Shown: piece by piece, positions 37,732 to 50,254 of the stretch
How the letters are laid out: every line of letters begins with the position of its first letter
Numbering within the stretch: the stretch's first letter is position 1
Origin: Avena insularis
Taxonomy: Eukaryota; Streptophyta; Magnoliopsida; Poales; Poaceae
Assembly (NCBI GenBank): GCA_023614405.1
Contig: CM042694.1
Location: 111,164,685-111,228,684, forward strand
DNA length: 64,000 nucleotides
Reading direction: 5' to 3'
Translations under genes and position numbers: made by a program
Notes under the pieces: model-generated
The model's input: the letters and a program-made list of their open reading frames with translations, nothing else
The model's database searches: none
Told to the model about the DNA's origin: nothing

Positions 37732-40700
37732 CTACGGCACATACGAAACCCTGCTTGCTCTTGTGCTCTGACTCGGCGAAACTTGACCGTCGGCACAGCG
37801 GGCATCAGTGTGGTGGTGACCGGGCGATCTCAAGGGAATCCCTTCGCTGTACTCGTCCGTTTGCTTGAAAGACCGAGACGCTGTGGAGGTCGGAAGGCGG
37901 AACGAAGGTGAGTTCGAAAGCCCTGCGGTGGCACATAGCAGATAACGCGGTTTCAGAGCCTTGCAGCCAACAACAAAAGGAACATGAAAACGACTATGTA
38001 TATGATACAGAAACAAGAACTGGTAAGCACCATCAGCAGCCATGTCCTTTGTTTTGTGAAGAAGAAACGTCCCCGAGAGGATCGTGACGAAGCCGCACAT
38101 CTCTGTCACGATTTGCGTCGGGTTCTGCCTGTCCCAGTCCTGCGAGTAGATAATAGATATGTGGAATGAAATGGCATGGGAAACATTAATTGAGATGTTC
38201 CGACCAGAAGGAAAGCATTCACGGTCGGAGAGTATGACTACAACTACTTTGATAGTACTGCTTAAGCAGAAATGCCATGAAAGACAGAGAGGATCAAAAG
38301 ATTAGCTTGAGCAACTGAACCATCATACCTTGAACATAATGACACTAGCTAGGATGGTTAAAGATGTGAACATTGTATAGTATATGGGGGACACAACTGC
38401 TGTATTAAATGTGTCAAGCGCCTGCATTCAGGAGGGAAAATCAATCGAATAGTTTCTGAACTGCAATCACCCTCGTATTATGGATAATGGGGGTGGAAAC
38501 AATAGAAACTGTATTACCAATTCTTCTTAGTTTTTATCTTATATGTAGTCCAATCACACTCGTGTTATGTTGACATGCTAGGCCATGGATAGGTGGTTAA
38601 GGGGGAGGAAATCAAGTAATACCTTGTTCAAGTAATTCATTTGAGTAATGATGCATGTGATGACGACCATAGTAAAAGCCCATGTCTGTGGATATACGAG
38701 TTGGTTTGTTCCAGAAAAGGTCAGCTTCAAAGCTATCCCAAGAGCTTTTACACTCATGACCTGCACAGTTCAACAACCAAGTTTGCACAATATACAAATA
38801 GAGAACAATAAATACAAGGATACAGAACTAGAGAGAACATACCGAGACAGAACCTACGAGAGAGCAAACACCGATATATACCATGACATGGGTTTGTCCA
38901 TAAAGTGGAACAAACTTGAACAGAAGTACAACAACTAGAGCAAGAACTACGACCACATAACACACGAAGGCTGAAAAACAACAATCAGCTGGTCAGCACT
39001 GGTTGTAAATCACAGTTCAGTTGATAAAGCACGGTCCTAAGTACAATTTCAAGCAACATTCAGATATTGGCCAGCCAGATGTGAACAATGTAGTAGTGAA
39101 TACCTGGTTCAGTAGCCAGACCCCAAACTTCTGTCACTGACTCAATTTGACGCTCCGGCGGGGCATGGAGGACGATGGTGGTGGATCCCACAACACACAG
39201 GACACATCCGAGGATGCCGAATATGTGCAGCTTCTCGCGCAGCATTACATGTGCAAGCACAGCGCTGTGGTACAAAAAAATCCAAAATAATCATGAAATC
39301 AGCAAGTCTATTACAAAAAAACACAGAATATAGCAACACAAAGGACTTGCCTGATGATTATGCTAAGAGCACCAAGAGGAGTAACCAGAATAGCTGGCGC
39401 GAATGCATAAGCAGCAAAATTTGCAACTTCCCCAACAACCACTGAAAAAGAATTTAGAAGTTCAGAGAGTACAGAACAAGGTACCTACAGAAATAAAATA
39501 GAGCTTAGAGAGCCGTGCTTACTTGTTATCATGCCAACCCACCAAAGAGGCTCATATAAATAAGAATAACCACCAACCCCTGTGATAACACGGAGCATTA
39601 GTATATTTATAATTATACACATGAGGCGCACCACTGAATATGATGGTCACCGAGTACTTGGGAGATAACAGTTTGGAGATATCAACAAATTTGTTCAGAG
39701 CTTCACACCACACAGCTAATAAACAACATGAATAGTGCAGCAGTGGAATTGGATCTCCGTGTAGCAGGAAGATTGCGAATTCAATTCAGAGCATTTTGGC
39801 ATATGACTCACAGCGAGGTGCAATATGTAATATGATTCACATCAGAGGGACATAAAATGTCTTTTTAACCTTCTAAAGATCGGGGGCGGCACACCTGTAA
39901 CAGTTTCAGTGCAACCAAACAGTAATTAATTCCATTTCTGAATGCAAGTGAGCAGCATCATGTCAGTGAGTACGAGGCGCTGTGTTGAGAAATTATGGAA
40001 GCCTTAATCACTGCACAACTTGTGGCCTGAATAGCCACATCAACACTGGTATCTGCCTATGTTCTAAGCAATTGACACATGACTCATGGTGAGGTGCAGT
40101 GAATAATGACATTAACATCAGAGGGATGCAAATTGTCATAAAGATCTACGTATCAGGGGCAGCACGCCTACAACACATTCCGTGCAATCAAACAGTACTA
40201 GTTCCATTTATGAATATACGGGAGATATGCATCAGGCCCGTTAGTACAAAGGGCTGTACTGAGCAAATCTATAAGCCCTAATCACTGTCAGTCTGTCACA
40301 ACAAAGCTCCAACTTGTGGCTTGAATATCCACACAAATAATGTGGTGCACCATCTACTATGATTAGCATTGGAGGAACACAAAATGTCGTAATCTTCTAA
40401 AGATCGGGGTGCGGCATTCTTGTAACAATTTCAGTGCAACAAACAGTATCATGTCAGTTAATCCGAGGCGCTGTGTTGGGAAATTATGCAAGTCTTAATA
40501 GCTGCACAACTTGTGGTCTGAACAGCCACATCAACACTGGTATCTGCTTATGTTTTGAGCATTTGACACATGACTCGCAGTGAGGTGCTATGTATAATGA
40601 AATTAACATTAGAGGGATGAAAAATATATTCAGTGCAATCAAACAGTAAATAGCTTCATTTCTGAATATAAGGGAGATAGGCATCAGGCCCGTTAGTACA

Positions 40701-41371
40701 AAGCGCTGTATTGAGCAAATCTGTAAGCCCTAATCACTGCCATAACAAAGCTCCACACGAATATTGTGGTGCACCATCTACTATGATTAACATTGGAGGG
40801 ATACAAAGTGTCGTAAACTTCTATGCTGGGGCATGGACACCTTTAACAACATTCAGTGCAAGCAAAAGTCATTATGTTTCTGATATCAGCGAGATAGAGA
40901 TGCATCAGGCTGACATTGGGCAAAAGCTGTCATAACAAAGCTCCAACTAACTTGTGGCCTGAACATCCAGACGAATAGTTGAATCTGTTGATGTTTTAGC
41001 CCTCCTGTACAAATTTACAATGATAACTATCTTAACACTAAATTGACATTTTTTGTGCACAGTCCAGGCCAGGTAAAGCGGTCAGTAACTCGGATGCAAA
41101 GTGATGAATTCGTAAAAAAACTGAATATTTTCAAGCCATTCGTGATGAACTGAAAGGACCCTAAAGAAATTGCACATCAGTAGAGCGGGGGAAATGGGGA
41201 GTTCCTACCGGCCCTAACGCCGGAGGAGGAGGAGGCGGCCTTCTTGAGGCCCTTCTTCTTGATGATGAAGCTGGCGCCGATGAAGAGGCTGGAGGAGAGC
41301 GCCAGAACCAGCCCCTTCACGTTGTCCGCGGACATGCCCCTGTACCACCTCCCGCCCCCCGCCGCGGCCAT
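37732..41371 (-). CDS. NIPA: NIPA-type magnesium transporter, 9 exons, about 376 aa
   Basis: A multi-pass membrane protein of the NIPA (DUF803) family, which carries Mg2+ across cell or endosomal membranes. Exons in transcript order are 41371-41209, 39579-39523, 39441-39351, 39264-39104, 38970-38843, 38760-38623, 38421-38329, 38139-38031 and 37922-37732; the frame is kept through every junction. Family motifs are [107 protein letters not shown] and FLLHKTKDM. About nine hydrophobic segments are visible; the hydrophilic C-terminal tail has the EGIPLRSP phrase. Intron 3 uses a GC donor (CAG|GCAAGT). The last intron (37923-38030, 108 bp) is a multiple of three and stop-free, so retention would add 36 residues. 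Two in-frame Met codons (residues 1 and 13) are possible starts; the first is taken. Confidence 0.93.
39580..41208 (-). other. NIPA intron 1 (1629 bp), mostly diverged tandem repeats
   Basis: It begins with GTAGGAAC and ends with TTATCACAG. Blocks around 39880-40320 and 40400-40760 align with each other: GAGGCGCTGTGTTG at 39975 and 40467, CAACACTGGTATCTGC at 40044 and 40532, and GGCATCAGGCCCGTTAG-like phrases at 40231 and 40682. A third partial copy runs to about 40975 (CATCAGGCTGACATTGGGC). The unit is about 490 bp. Confidence 0.75.
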
Positions 41372-42899
41372 GCCGGCCGAGCCCTAGCGCCGCTGCCACG
41401 AGGAGGAGGAGTAGCGAGGCCGCGTCGTACTCATGCGCCGCCCGATTAGGAGGGAGATCGGCGGCCGTGTGCGTGCGCCGGCACGGCGGGCAGGAGTCGG
41501 AGACCGGCCACGGCGGCAGTCGCGGGCTGCGTGGCGGTGGTGGAGGGTTCGTTGCTGTTGGAGGGCAATTTTCTTTCACTTACGAGAAAATTTCCTTCAC
41601 ATTTCAACTTATCGACTTCAAATGTTTTCTATATTTTCTCTCGAAAACACAGACATTCCCGCTATATTAATATAACAACCACACGATATATGAGTTCGAA
41701 ATTAAGAAAATACTAGAACAACAACACAAACATATTCAAAAGAAAAAAAATAAAGACAAAGACGAATCGACGAAGTGATGTTTGGTCCACCACACTCCAA
41801 GCACCCTGAAGTGTTGAGTACCAAGCAACATCTTCACAGGGAAACATCGTCGACACAATGTTGCTACTCGTACCATGGTCTTAGGGCACTCACAGTAAAG
41901 TAGAGACGTAGGATTCCCTCAATGCCCTCCAGGAAAGAACGGTGCCACTTGAAGGCAAGTATTTCTCCTGACGTCACTGTGTAAGGGTCGGACGAGCCGA
42001 CAAGTATTTCTCCTGACGTCACCCCCACGAAAAACCTAGCGCAACAGAGCACCACCACCCAGCTTTGTTGCCCGCTAGCACGCGTAACCACGAGATTGAA
42101 GTCACCATCATCATCTCTGCGTGAACATTGGCACGTGGTCTGACCCCGTAGGGGCACACAACATTTCCGGAACGAGGGACAACATCCTTGCAGCCTATGG
42201 GAGGAACCCGCCTCCACCGCTAAGAGGCAGTCGTCGACCGGACAGAGCAGCCGGGGAACACTAGGCCCGACATAGCCCAGACGACCCGTGAAGCCCTAGC
42301 CGTCCTGCTGCAATGGGCAGATCACAGCGTCGCCGTCCTGCTGCAATGGGAAGGTCGTAGCGCTGCCATCCCCAATTCTAGCCTAGTCGGCGCCATCACA
42401 TGTAGAGAGCACCGCGGACGCAGCACCCAGCCCGCCCAAGTCCAACTAGGGCACGCCCGAGCCCATATAGGCCCGATGCGACCATATTCCAGCTGGCAGC
42501 ACCTCTTGTCCATGGCATGCGCCGAGCAAGCTCCGCACCACCACCAGCGCCACCCGATTGAGCTGGACTAGGGGCTTCCGAGCCACGCCGCCGCCAAGGA
42601 GTCGACCGGAGTCGGGATGCCCCATCACCCTCGGGGGCGAGAGTCAGGGGAGGGTTAGAATTGTTTCCATATGATCCCAAATGTTTTATATTTACAATGG
42701 CATTTGGATTATTTGCAAATTATTCCTTCGTTTCATAATATAAGATGTTATTACTGTAAATTACTCCTGAAGGGTCACAACATAGAATACAATTTTTTCC
42801 CTACGATATGTACAACAAAGTACCAAGATCTATCTAGGAGATCTAAGCAACAGGTGGATTTACATCTAGAAAAACTTACCCTCGAAGACTGAAAGTATT
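41372..42899. other. NIPA upstream region and unassigned sequence with small direct repeats
   Basis: 41372-41560 is GC-rich and probably holds the NIPA leader and promoter. Two small duplications are clear: CAAGTATTTCTCCTGACGTC at 41956 and again at 42001 (45-bp period), and CGTCCTGCTGCAATGGG at 42301 and 42334 (33-bp period). 41740-42650 has the look of an old repeat, perhaps a LINE read on the minus strand, but no ends or coding motifs could be fixed. The open frames here are not convincing. Confidence 0.4.
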
Positions 42900-44110
42900 A
42901 CGAGATCCGATCTCGTGGATGATGATCAAGTTGTCGAGCACCGTAAACTAGTAGCGCATCCGTGCTCGAGCACACGCACAGCTTGCCAACAATTTCCGTG
43001 CCCTCCATCCAGCGGAGCAGCGGAAACAGTAGATCCACCAGAGAAACTGAAAATGATCTTCGCTAATTCAATATCATGGGAATCACTAGAGGAGGGAGGA
43101 GAGATCTTTCACAAGGATTGGTATGTCGAGGAGAGGAGCACCACCCCTACTTATATAGGGAAGGGGCAGCCCCCAAGGGAGGCTAGCGTCCAAGGTGGGT
43201 GCCCCACATCTCCCCTCATTATGTGGGTGGAGGTTCCACTCAACCCCACTCACATAAATCCAAGTCCACTCGCTTTACAATTAATTTCCACTAAATTAAA
43301 TGGAAACTCTCGTTAAAAAGAATTTCTATTTCTTTATTTTATATTTATCAATTACTTTAATTAACAAATATTAACATAAACCCCTTTGTATGATTGTGAT
43401 ATCACACCTAAAACAAATTTCAGCAATTTGCCCCGAAACAATTTCAGTACTCCTTGAAATATTTTAGCGCTTTCCAAACTTTTCTCTGATATAATATATC
43501 TATCCATAAGTGTTGGCGTACCTTAAATGTGTTACCCTACGGTTCACGAATAATGTAGACATGATCGAGACACCTCTCTGAACAATAGTCAACAGCGGGA
43601 CCTGGAGATTCGTACTGACTCCCACATATTTAACGATGACTCTTGTGATCATGCGAACTATAAGCGTCATAATTATATCTTTTTGTCTCGCAATATATTA
43701 CTTCTCCGAGATCCGATCATCGATATCAACCATACCTAGTTTGATCTTATTGACGTCCTTTGTGACCTAGTCACGTGCTTGCAAGCACTATCGATATGAT
43801 ATCACCGAGAGAGACCAAAGTATATCTCTCTATTATCTGGATGGACAAATTTTACTCTTGATCCATGAGCCTCCACATAACACTTTCAAAGTATCCAAAC
43901 CTAACTTTATAATCACCCTATTATGGTATTGATGTTTGATGTTATCAAAATACTCTTTCAGTGCTAGTGATTGAAATGATCTCATGGTCTAAGGATTATG
44001 GTATGAGATGTTATAGCAATGTAACCACAATGACTTGATCTTATTGTTATACTTTGGATACATGTTTATCATATCATTCTTCTAATATTGTGACCTCGTT
44101 ATTAACGATA
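42900..44110 (-). mobile_element. Decayed Copia LTR, reversed
   Basis: Blocks such as ATCAACCATACCTAGTTTGA, GCTTGCAAGCAC, ATCACCGAGAGAGACC and TTTATAATCACCC follow each other in the order I know from reversed BARE/Angela-type Copia LTRs. TATATAGGG and a CCCACATCTCCCC tract would be the LTR promoter and leader side. The termini are not recognisable, and the limits are approximate. Confidence 0.45.
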
Positions 44111-44463
44111 TCCAATGTTCATGATGCGCCGCCGCCTGCCGTGCGCCGAACACTCCCCGTCGCCAGCTGCAATCCAGAACCGGATCAGGTCCCTTTTGAG
44201 CTGCTATCCACAATCAGGCATCTCTTTTTCTCTCTGCATTCCGCAATCGAAGAAGCAATCAAACAACGTATTCACTAGCCGCAACGCACAATTAAAGCAG
44301 CTCGTTTCCGAGTTGCACTCCGAATTCGACCCCCTTTCGGTTTAGATTACAAAAGGAAATCGAATCCTTCTCGATTTCAATCTCGACTACTTCATGACTT
44401 CACGAGTAGTGTCATGCCAAAACAGTCCGTGGAATAACGGCCAAATCTTATTCGAGCTATCTA
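44111..44463. other. Unassigned sequence left of the Helitron
   Basis: There is no recognised gene or repeat. It abuts the Helitron terminus with base A at 44463, as required for A/T insertion. Confidence 0.3.
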
Positions 44464-44529
44464 TCTATACTATTAAAAAGATTGGCGTCGTTTGTCGATA
44501 GCCAAAAATTCCGTCTGCTATCGTATGGA

Positions 44530-45235
44530 TGATTTTGCCCCCTAGAACTTTGGGAAAACTACAGCCAATGCCACCGCCAAGTAATCCTCTCACCTCGAGC
44601 CCTCCACTCTCTATTCTCCCTTCTTTGCCTCCTCCCCATCGATACCCATCCCCAACCGAGAGCGCCGCCTCCCTGTCCGCGAGCGCCTCCTTCCCATCGC
44701 CTCTCCCGTCCCCGCCGCCATCCTCTCTGTCCATGGCATGACCGCCGCCACCGCCTCCTGCCTTCCTCTCTGCTTGGCCTTGCCAACTTCTCTCCCATGA
44801 CACCGAGCTCGTGGCACCAAGCTGGCTCCTTGCCGCCGCCATCAAGCTCTCCCCAAGCCAGCATGTCTCCGCTCGTGCTCAACTCCGGCATCCCCTGCAG
44901 TGGCCAAGACCCCGCCTCTCCTCCCTATGCCACGGTGGCGTCGACCCTCATCCACCACCGCGCGACCTCGCCTCCGACCAACCAGCGAGCGCTGCCTCCT
45001 GGTTCCTCCCCATGAGCACGTCCGACCCTGCCTCAACCGCCGCTCGCGACCTCCCCTCCTCGCCGGTCTGCTCCGACTCCTCCGCCCTCTACCCCAACAG
45101 AGGCGTTGACGTCCCTGCCTCCTCGATGGTAGGGTGGGGGGCACCTGTCAGCGCGGTGGGCTGGGCGATAAGGGGCGGCGCGGTGGTCGGTGAGCGGTGG
45201 ATGTGGGCGGCACCCGACGGTGTGGTAGGTTGACT
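44530..45235. other. GC-rich, possibly captured sequence in the Helitron
   Basis: This is a CpG-rich block with open frames on both strands and Pro/Ser/Ala-rich chance translations. It could be a captured gene leader or first exon, but no protein family is recognised in any frame. Confidence 0.3.
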
Positions 45236-46365
45236 CACTAGTAGAAAATCCCCCCTTTGGTCCCGGTTCATAAGGGCCATTGGTCCCGGTTTTCACTCGG
45301 GACTAATGCTGGTCCCGGTTCTAGCACGAACCGGGACCAATGGGTCTCCACGTGGTTCGTCGTCACTTGCGCTTGCAGTAGGACCTTTGGTCTCAGCTCG
45401 TGGCATGAACCGGGACCAAAGGTCTTTTCTATTTTTTTTCAAAAAACAATTTATTTTTTTGAATTTCTTTCCAAACTTTTTTGAATATATGAATTTTTGG
45501 ACTGGTTAATTTTTTATCCAAAGCCTCTCAATCACACTTAGTTTTTGGTCAAATTCCAATCTTTGGTTAAACATTTTGGTCGATCACCCATCCTCACACT
45601 ACTCCACCTCTAGCACGCTTAACATCTTGGTTCCTTCTTATCCCCCTTTCTATGTACCACTTGTAACCATATGTCTAGACTATGCTATTAATGATATTAA
45701 TCCATGTATCTTGTGAGTCACACATTCTTATAATTTGAGTTACAAATATGATTTTAATGTACAAAAATAACTAAGTAATACTAATATTGAATAAATATAG
45801 AAATAAAATATGTTTTATTATTATTTTTGCATTAATTCATTTAATATGGCATAATTCATATCTTTAAATCCATAAATCGAAATTCCACAAATAATATATC
45901 CATTATTATCAGAAAAATATGAGGAATCCAAATATGTCATTTGTTTTTAAAAAAAATAATTAAAATCTGTATTTTGAATCTTTTGGAATTTCAAAAATCT
46001 AAAAAAATTGCAAACGGCTGAATGCTGTTGGCATCGGTATCGTAAATTTTTCTCGATAATTTTGATATATTATATGATTTTTTCTGACATCGTATGCACA
46101 AATGGCGGCCGTCTGAAGTTTTTATAACTTTTTTTGCAAAAAAAATTTATCCCGGTTTATATCCCGAACCGAGACTAAAGAGAGACCCTTTTGTCCCGGT
46201 TCATGGCATTGTCCCGGTTCATGGGACCAATACCCTGAGATGAACCGGAACCGATGTTCTGGCGGCATGAACCGGAACCATGCCTGCCATTGGTCCCAAT
46301 TTGTGATTCGAACCGGGATAAATGGCTTTGGGGGCTGGACCAAAGGCCCTTTTTTCTACTAGTGA
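45236..46365. mobile_element. Non-autonomous CACTA element (1130 bp) with ACT target duplication
   Basis: The terminal inverted repeats are CACTAGTAGAAAA and TTTTCTACTAGTG. The 3-bp duplication ACT lies at 45233-45235 and 46366-46368. Both ends carry repeats of GGTCCCGGTTCATG in both orientations, the usual subterminal transposase-binding arrangement. The AT-rich centre (45500-46100) encodes nothing. Confidence 0.93.
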
Positions 46366-46368
46366 CTC

Positions 46369-48555
46369 CATGGGCGCGGTCGTGGTCGTTGTCCCAGCAC
46401 GTGAGATCCATGGACGCGGCGCAGTGGACTAGCGGTCGTCGTCGCCGTGTATTTGAGACAGCAATGGGAAGGAGAACTGGTATGCTCTCCCGGATCTATG
46501 AACTACTCTCCGAGTAACTGAAATTCAGAGCACACGTGGATAGTACACACCTACCATTAGGCTGTAGCAAGGAGTTCAACTCAGATGGAATTTTTTTTTG
46601 TGAATAGGCTCGATGGAATTTTTGTCCATTAATATTCTGTTTTTGGATAAGAGTTGGCTAGGGAGATAGCTTTTTTTGAGAATGGCTAGGGAGATACTGG
46701 TGAAGCTGAGGCGGCCATCGCTGTGTTGCCGAGTCTGCTCGTGAGTGTGGACAAAAGAAGTCTAGGCTGCCCGTATACGTGTTCAGAAGTTGGAGATAGA
46801 GAGATAGCAGAATTTGTAGATTGATATTGGTGTGTGTCTAAACTGAATCCTAGCAATCACCAAATCACAGAGCAAAAACCTGTAGAGATGGATATTGGTA
46901 CTCCCTTTGTCTGTTTGATGCTTATACAATTTTTATATCCTTGCCACATGAGTTGGACCGAACTGGGAGGTTAGGAGACACCTCTTTGGCAATGCTACAA
47001 ACTGGAATGTTGGCCTGCATTGCAATCATGTGTCAGTTTTATTTTATAGCCAGATAACAATGACCTAGAGGTCTAAATTTGTGCTAATCATTTCACTACA
47101 GAGCTTAGCGATGAGAGGTAGATCTTGAACTGGGCGAGTAGTACTTCAGATTACATCGAAGTGTGGCTGCTGAACCGTTTTTCTGTTCGGAATAGAGGCC
47201 GAGAAACGGTTTCGCATTCCAAATAACTTGCTGAATATAATCATCATATACTTGTAGTTGTGTATGCTGTAGTGTTCATGGATTCGCAACTTACTATTCG
47301 GATATCAATCGGCATATCAGCTATATTATTTTCGAAGGAAAATGTTGCCGACTACTGCACATTGTGTAGAAATCAGAACAACTGCTGTTACAGAAGATTT
47401 TGGGAGGCCAGAACCGCCACCATTCATCTTGCTCCTATTGGTTACATTCGATATGTGTTGCTGCATTCTATAAGAAATTGCATTGGGCAATTGTCAGCGA
47501 ATAGTTCAGATATTCCATAACTCTTGATTGCATTGCATTTTATATATGTTGCTTAATTCTCAAATAAATGATATTTCAAGCAATTTGAAACTCACGGTGC
47601 GGTCCCCTTATAATCCATCTGAAATACAGGAGAAAACTGCATGTCTTTCGAAGTTCTTGTATGAAAGAGGGGTCTTGGTTCTTCTAGATGGTGAGGATAA
47701 AACAATAGGACTGGACAAAAATCTATAGAAAGATTGCAGGAGGAAGTTATGGGTACTAATGGGATGCCTTTCAAGATTTCAAGCACTTGAAGTTGCTTGG
47801 CTACATTGTTGGACGGTATGGTTTTCCCTGGATAATGAAGCATATCCACACTTGTGATTTCAGTCATTCCTCCAAGAGGATGGCTCACACTGACTGATGT
47901 ATTGAATAGAAATGCACACCGATGGGATATATGCATCCTTTAAAGTGAATGTACCAAACAGAAAATTTAAGAAGTCCTCACCAGGAGATCCAAGTTTCCT
48001 CGTATGTCTGTTAAGGTAATGTACTTTTCCCGTCACTCGCAGACCACATATTCACAATTATAAGGTCATTCACCTTTTCTTACAGTGCATCAACTTATGG
48101 TGCTGTATTTGATATGATCTTTGTAATATTTTGTGTGAAATGCATACGACTGCCCCTTGCACATATATGTTCTCAAACTTTCATTCATTTAGGCATGTAG
48201 GATGTGTCTATGACGTGTTCTTGGTTGGGTTTCTGCTCACATGGATATATCTGTTGTGTTATTGAAGTGCACATATATTTAATTTTTGTTCTGTTATACT
48301 CAGTGGTTATCATGTTTGAGCTATATATATATATATATAAATGCAAGGCTTTAAGCCTAATATAAAGAATGATGGGACGTTTTTGGTTTCTAAAAAGATT
48401 TACAGTTGGTTAGACTCTGTGTTGCAATTGAATTGTACAATCAATCATGTCAAAAAATATGAATTTAGGCTTACCAGGTTATGTTGGTTGACAATTCTGT
48501 CCATCATAACTTTTTTATATGAGCAACTTGGTACAGAGACAAGCCTCTGTCAAGG
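46369..48555. other. Helitron interior without recognised gene
   Basis: Only short frames are present. A TA microsatellite lies at 48322-48339. Splice-like and exon-like fragments may be present, for example the phrase PYNPSEIQEKTACLSKFLYE from about 47605, but no family was recognised. Confidence 0.3.
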
Positions 48556-48722
48556 GATGAATAGGAAATCATGAAGAACAAGTTTGAAGGCATTCCTCTT
48601 AAATGGTTCCATGGAGATAGTGGTCGTGCCACCTTTGTCTCATTGGCTACCCAGATGGTTGTCAGGGAGGGCGAAGATGAGAAGTTTGAAGGCATTCCTC
48701 TTAAATGGTTTCATCACCTGTA
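48556..48722 (+). pseudogene. Gene-like fragment with in-frame 34-codon duplication
   Basis: From about 48571 the plus strand reads MKNKFEGIPLKWFHGDSG and, 102 bp later in the same frame, EKFEGIPLKWFHH. A 29-bp block (48580-48608) is repeated at 48682-48710 with only a trailing difference. This looks like a captured exon scrap of the Helitron. I do not recognise the parent protein. Confidence 0.35.
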
Positions 48723-50100
48723 TGTATATAGGGAGCTGATTTGACAATACCATATATATCCAGGAGAGAAAGTAAGATACTCCAAGATGTTGCGATGTTG
48801 AAGTGGATACAGTGAGTTCTCTCAACAAAGCACAAACTGAGATGCTTGTACCTATACTCAAGCTATGAGAAAGTTTATAATTACACATTTACATATTTTC
48901 ATGGTTCATAATCATGCTCTATCTTATTCAGTTGCCTGAGCCACAACATGCAATCTGAGCCACAAGAACATATTTTCATGGTTTATAATTACCTTCTTTA
49001 TTCACCTGCTACTGTACCTTCTTTATTCAGTTGTGATGGCAGCAATGAACAATGATCTTGGAGGATTTAGTGCTCTTGTGTTCATGATCTTGTAGGATTT
49101 AGTATGTAATTAGCTATCTGTCACATTACACCTGTATCTAGTGCTCTTATGTGCATGATGTTGGAGGATTTGGTACTGAATTTAAATAGATATCTATCAG
49201 TTTTAGTCTGAACTTGTGTTGTTCTGTCAATTTTAGTCTGAACTTGTGCTGATCTTGATCTGTTCAGAAACTTGGGGAGAAGAAGCAAGCGCGTGGGCGG
49301 CACCGGAGTGGGGAAGCCGTGGCCAGAGCGGGAGGAGACGGCGTCGATTCCGGCGGTCCAGCTGAGTGGGGAAGCGGCGGCCTGAGTGGGAGGAGACAGC
49401 GTCGATTCCGTTGGTCCAGTGTAGTGGGGAAGCGGCGGCCGGAGTGGTGAAGTGGCGGCGGAGCTTGGCCCTGGCCGCTGGCGGCCAGCACGGACACTAG
49501 GGAGGGGAGGTGGAGCGCGGTGTCCCCACCTGGTACGTCACGGCGTTCGACGGCCGTGGGCACGGAAGCCGCGAGGCGGCGGCAAGGATGCGCGGTGGGT
49601 GGGCGCGGGAGGCCGGCGAGGATGGCGGAGGTCCTCGACGATGGGTGCGTGACGGAGGCCAAGATGGCAGTTTGGAAATCTCAAATTAGGCCTAATTTTA
49701 CGCGTTTTGAAGTGTTTATGGATCTTTTTGCAAAAATAAAATTGAATTGGCCCTCCGACATCTTTTCTGGGACGGAGGGAGTACATGATTTTAGCACATT
49801 GTGCATGTACATGACATTTCACGTTTCGAAACTAAGGCAGGAGCATTGATATTAGAGTATCATATTTCTCGGTTATGTTGAATTTCTGATATCAATGTTT
49901 CTTATCTAGCTCGCAACAAGAGGGGATGAATTAGTTCTGTTGTTTGCAAATTTATCATTTTATGATAGATTGATTTCTATTCCCTCAATTTCTAAATACA
50001 AGCCTTTCTAGCAGGTCAAATTAAACTTCTAAAAGCCTTACATTTTGGAACGTATGTAGTACTTTTACAAATATATAGAAGTAAGATGATTGTTCTTCCC
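48723..50100. other. Helitron right part: GC-rich block and MITE remnants
   Basis: 49265-49680 is a GC-rich segment with chance frames and an internal near-repeat (GTGGGGAAGCGGCGGCC twice). TGGGACGGAGGGAGTAC at about 49773-49789 is the right end of a Stowaway MITE. 49981-50062 resembles another decayed MITE. No gene is supported. Confidence 0.4.
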
Positions 50101-50254
50101 TTCCCAGTGCAACGCACGGGCACGTTTCCTAGTGTACATAGTTTTCCTTTCTACTTCTATTTCATTTCACTTTCGTGGATCTGTTTAATTTTTTCTGTTG
50201 GCTTGGTATTCTTCCTCATATGCTTTAGATAAAGTTTTTAGAATTAGTCTAAAG

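Larger units (their letters stand above)
44464..50132 (+). mobile_element. Complete non-autonomous Helitron (5669 bp)
   Basis: The 5' end reads TCTATACTATTAAAAAG, preceded by A. The 3' end reads CAACGCACGGGCACGTTTCCTAG, shown here as CAACGCACGGG then CACGTTTCCTAG, followed by T. Both termini match the TC...CTAG structure and A/T target of grass Helitrons, and the 3' motif is shared with the terminus at 2923. A short GTGC/GCAC stem precedes the end. No Rep/helicase protein is encoded. The content includes a CACTA insertion (45236-46365) and gene-like scraps, for example at 48556-48720. Confidence 0.75.
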
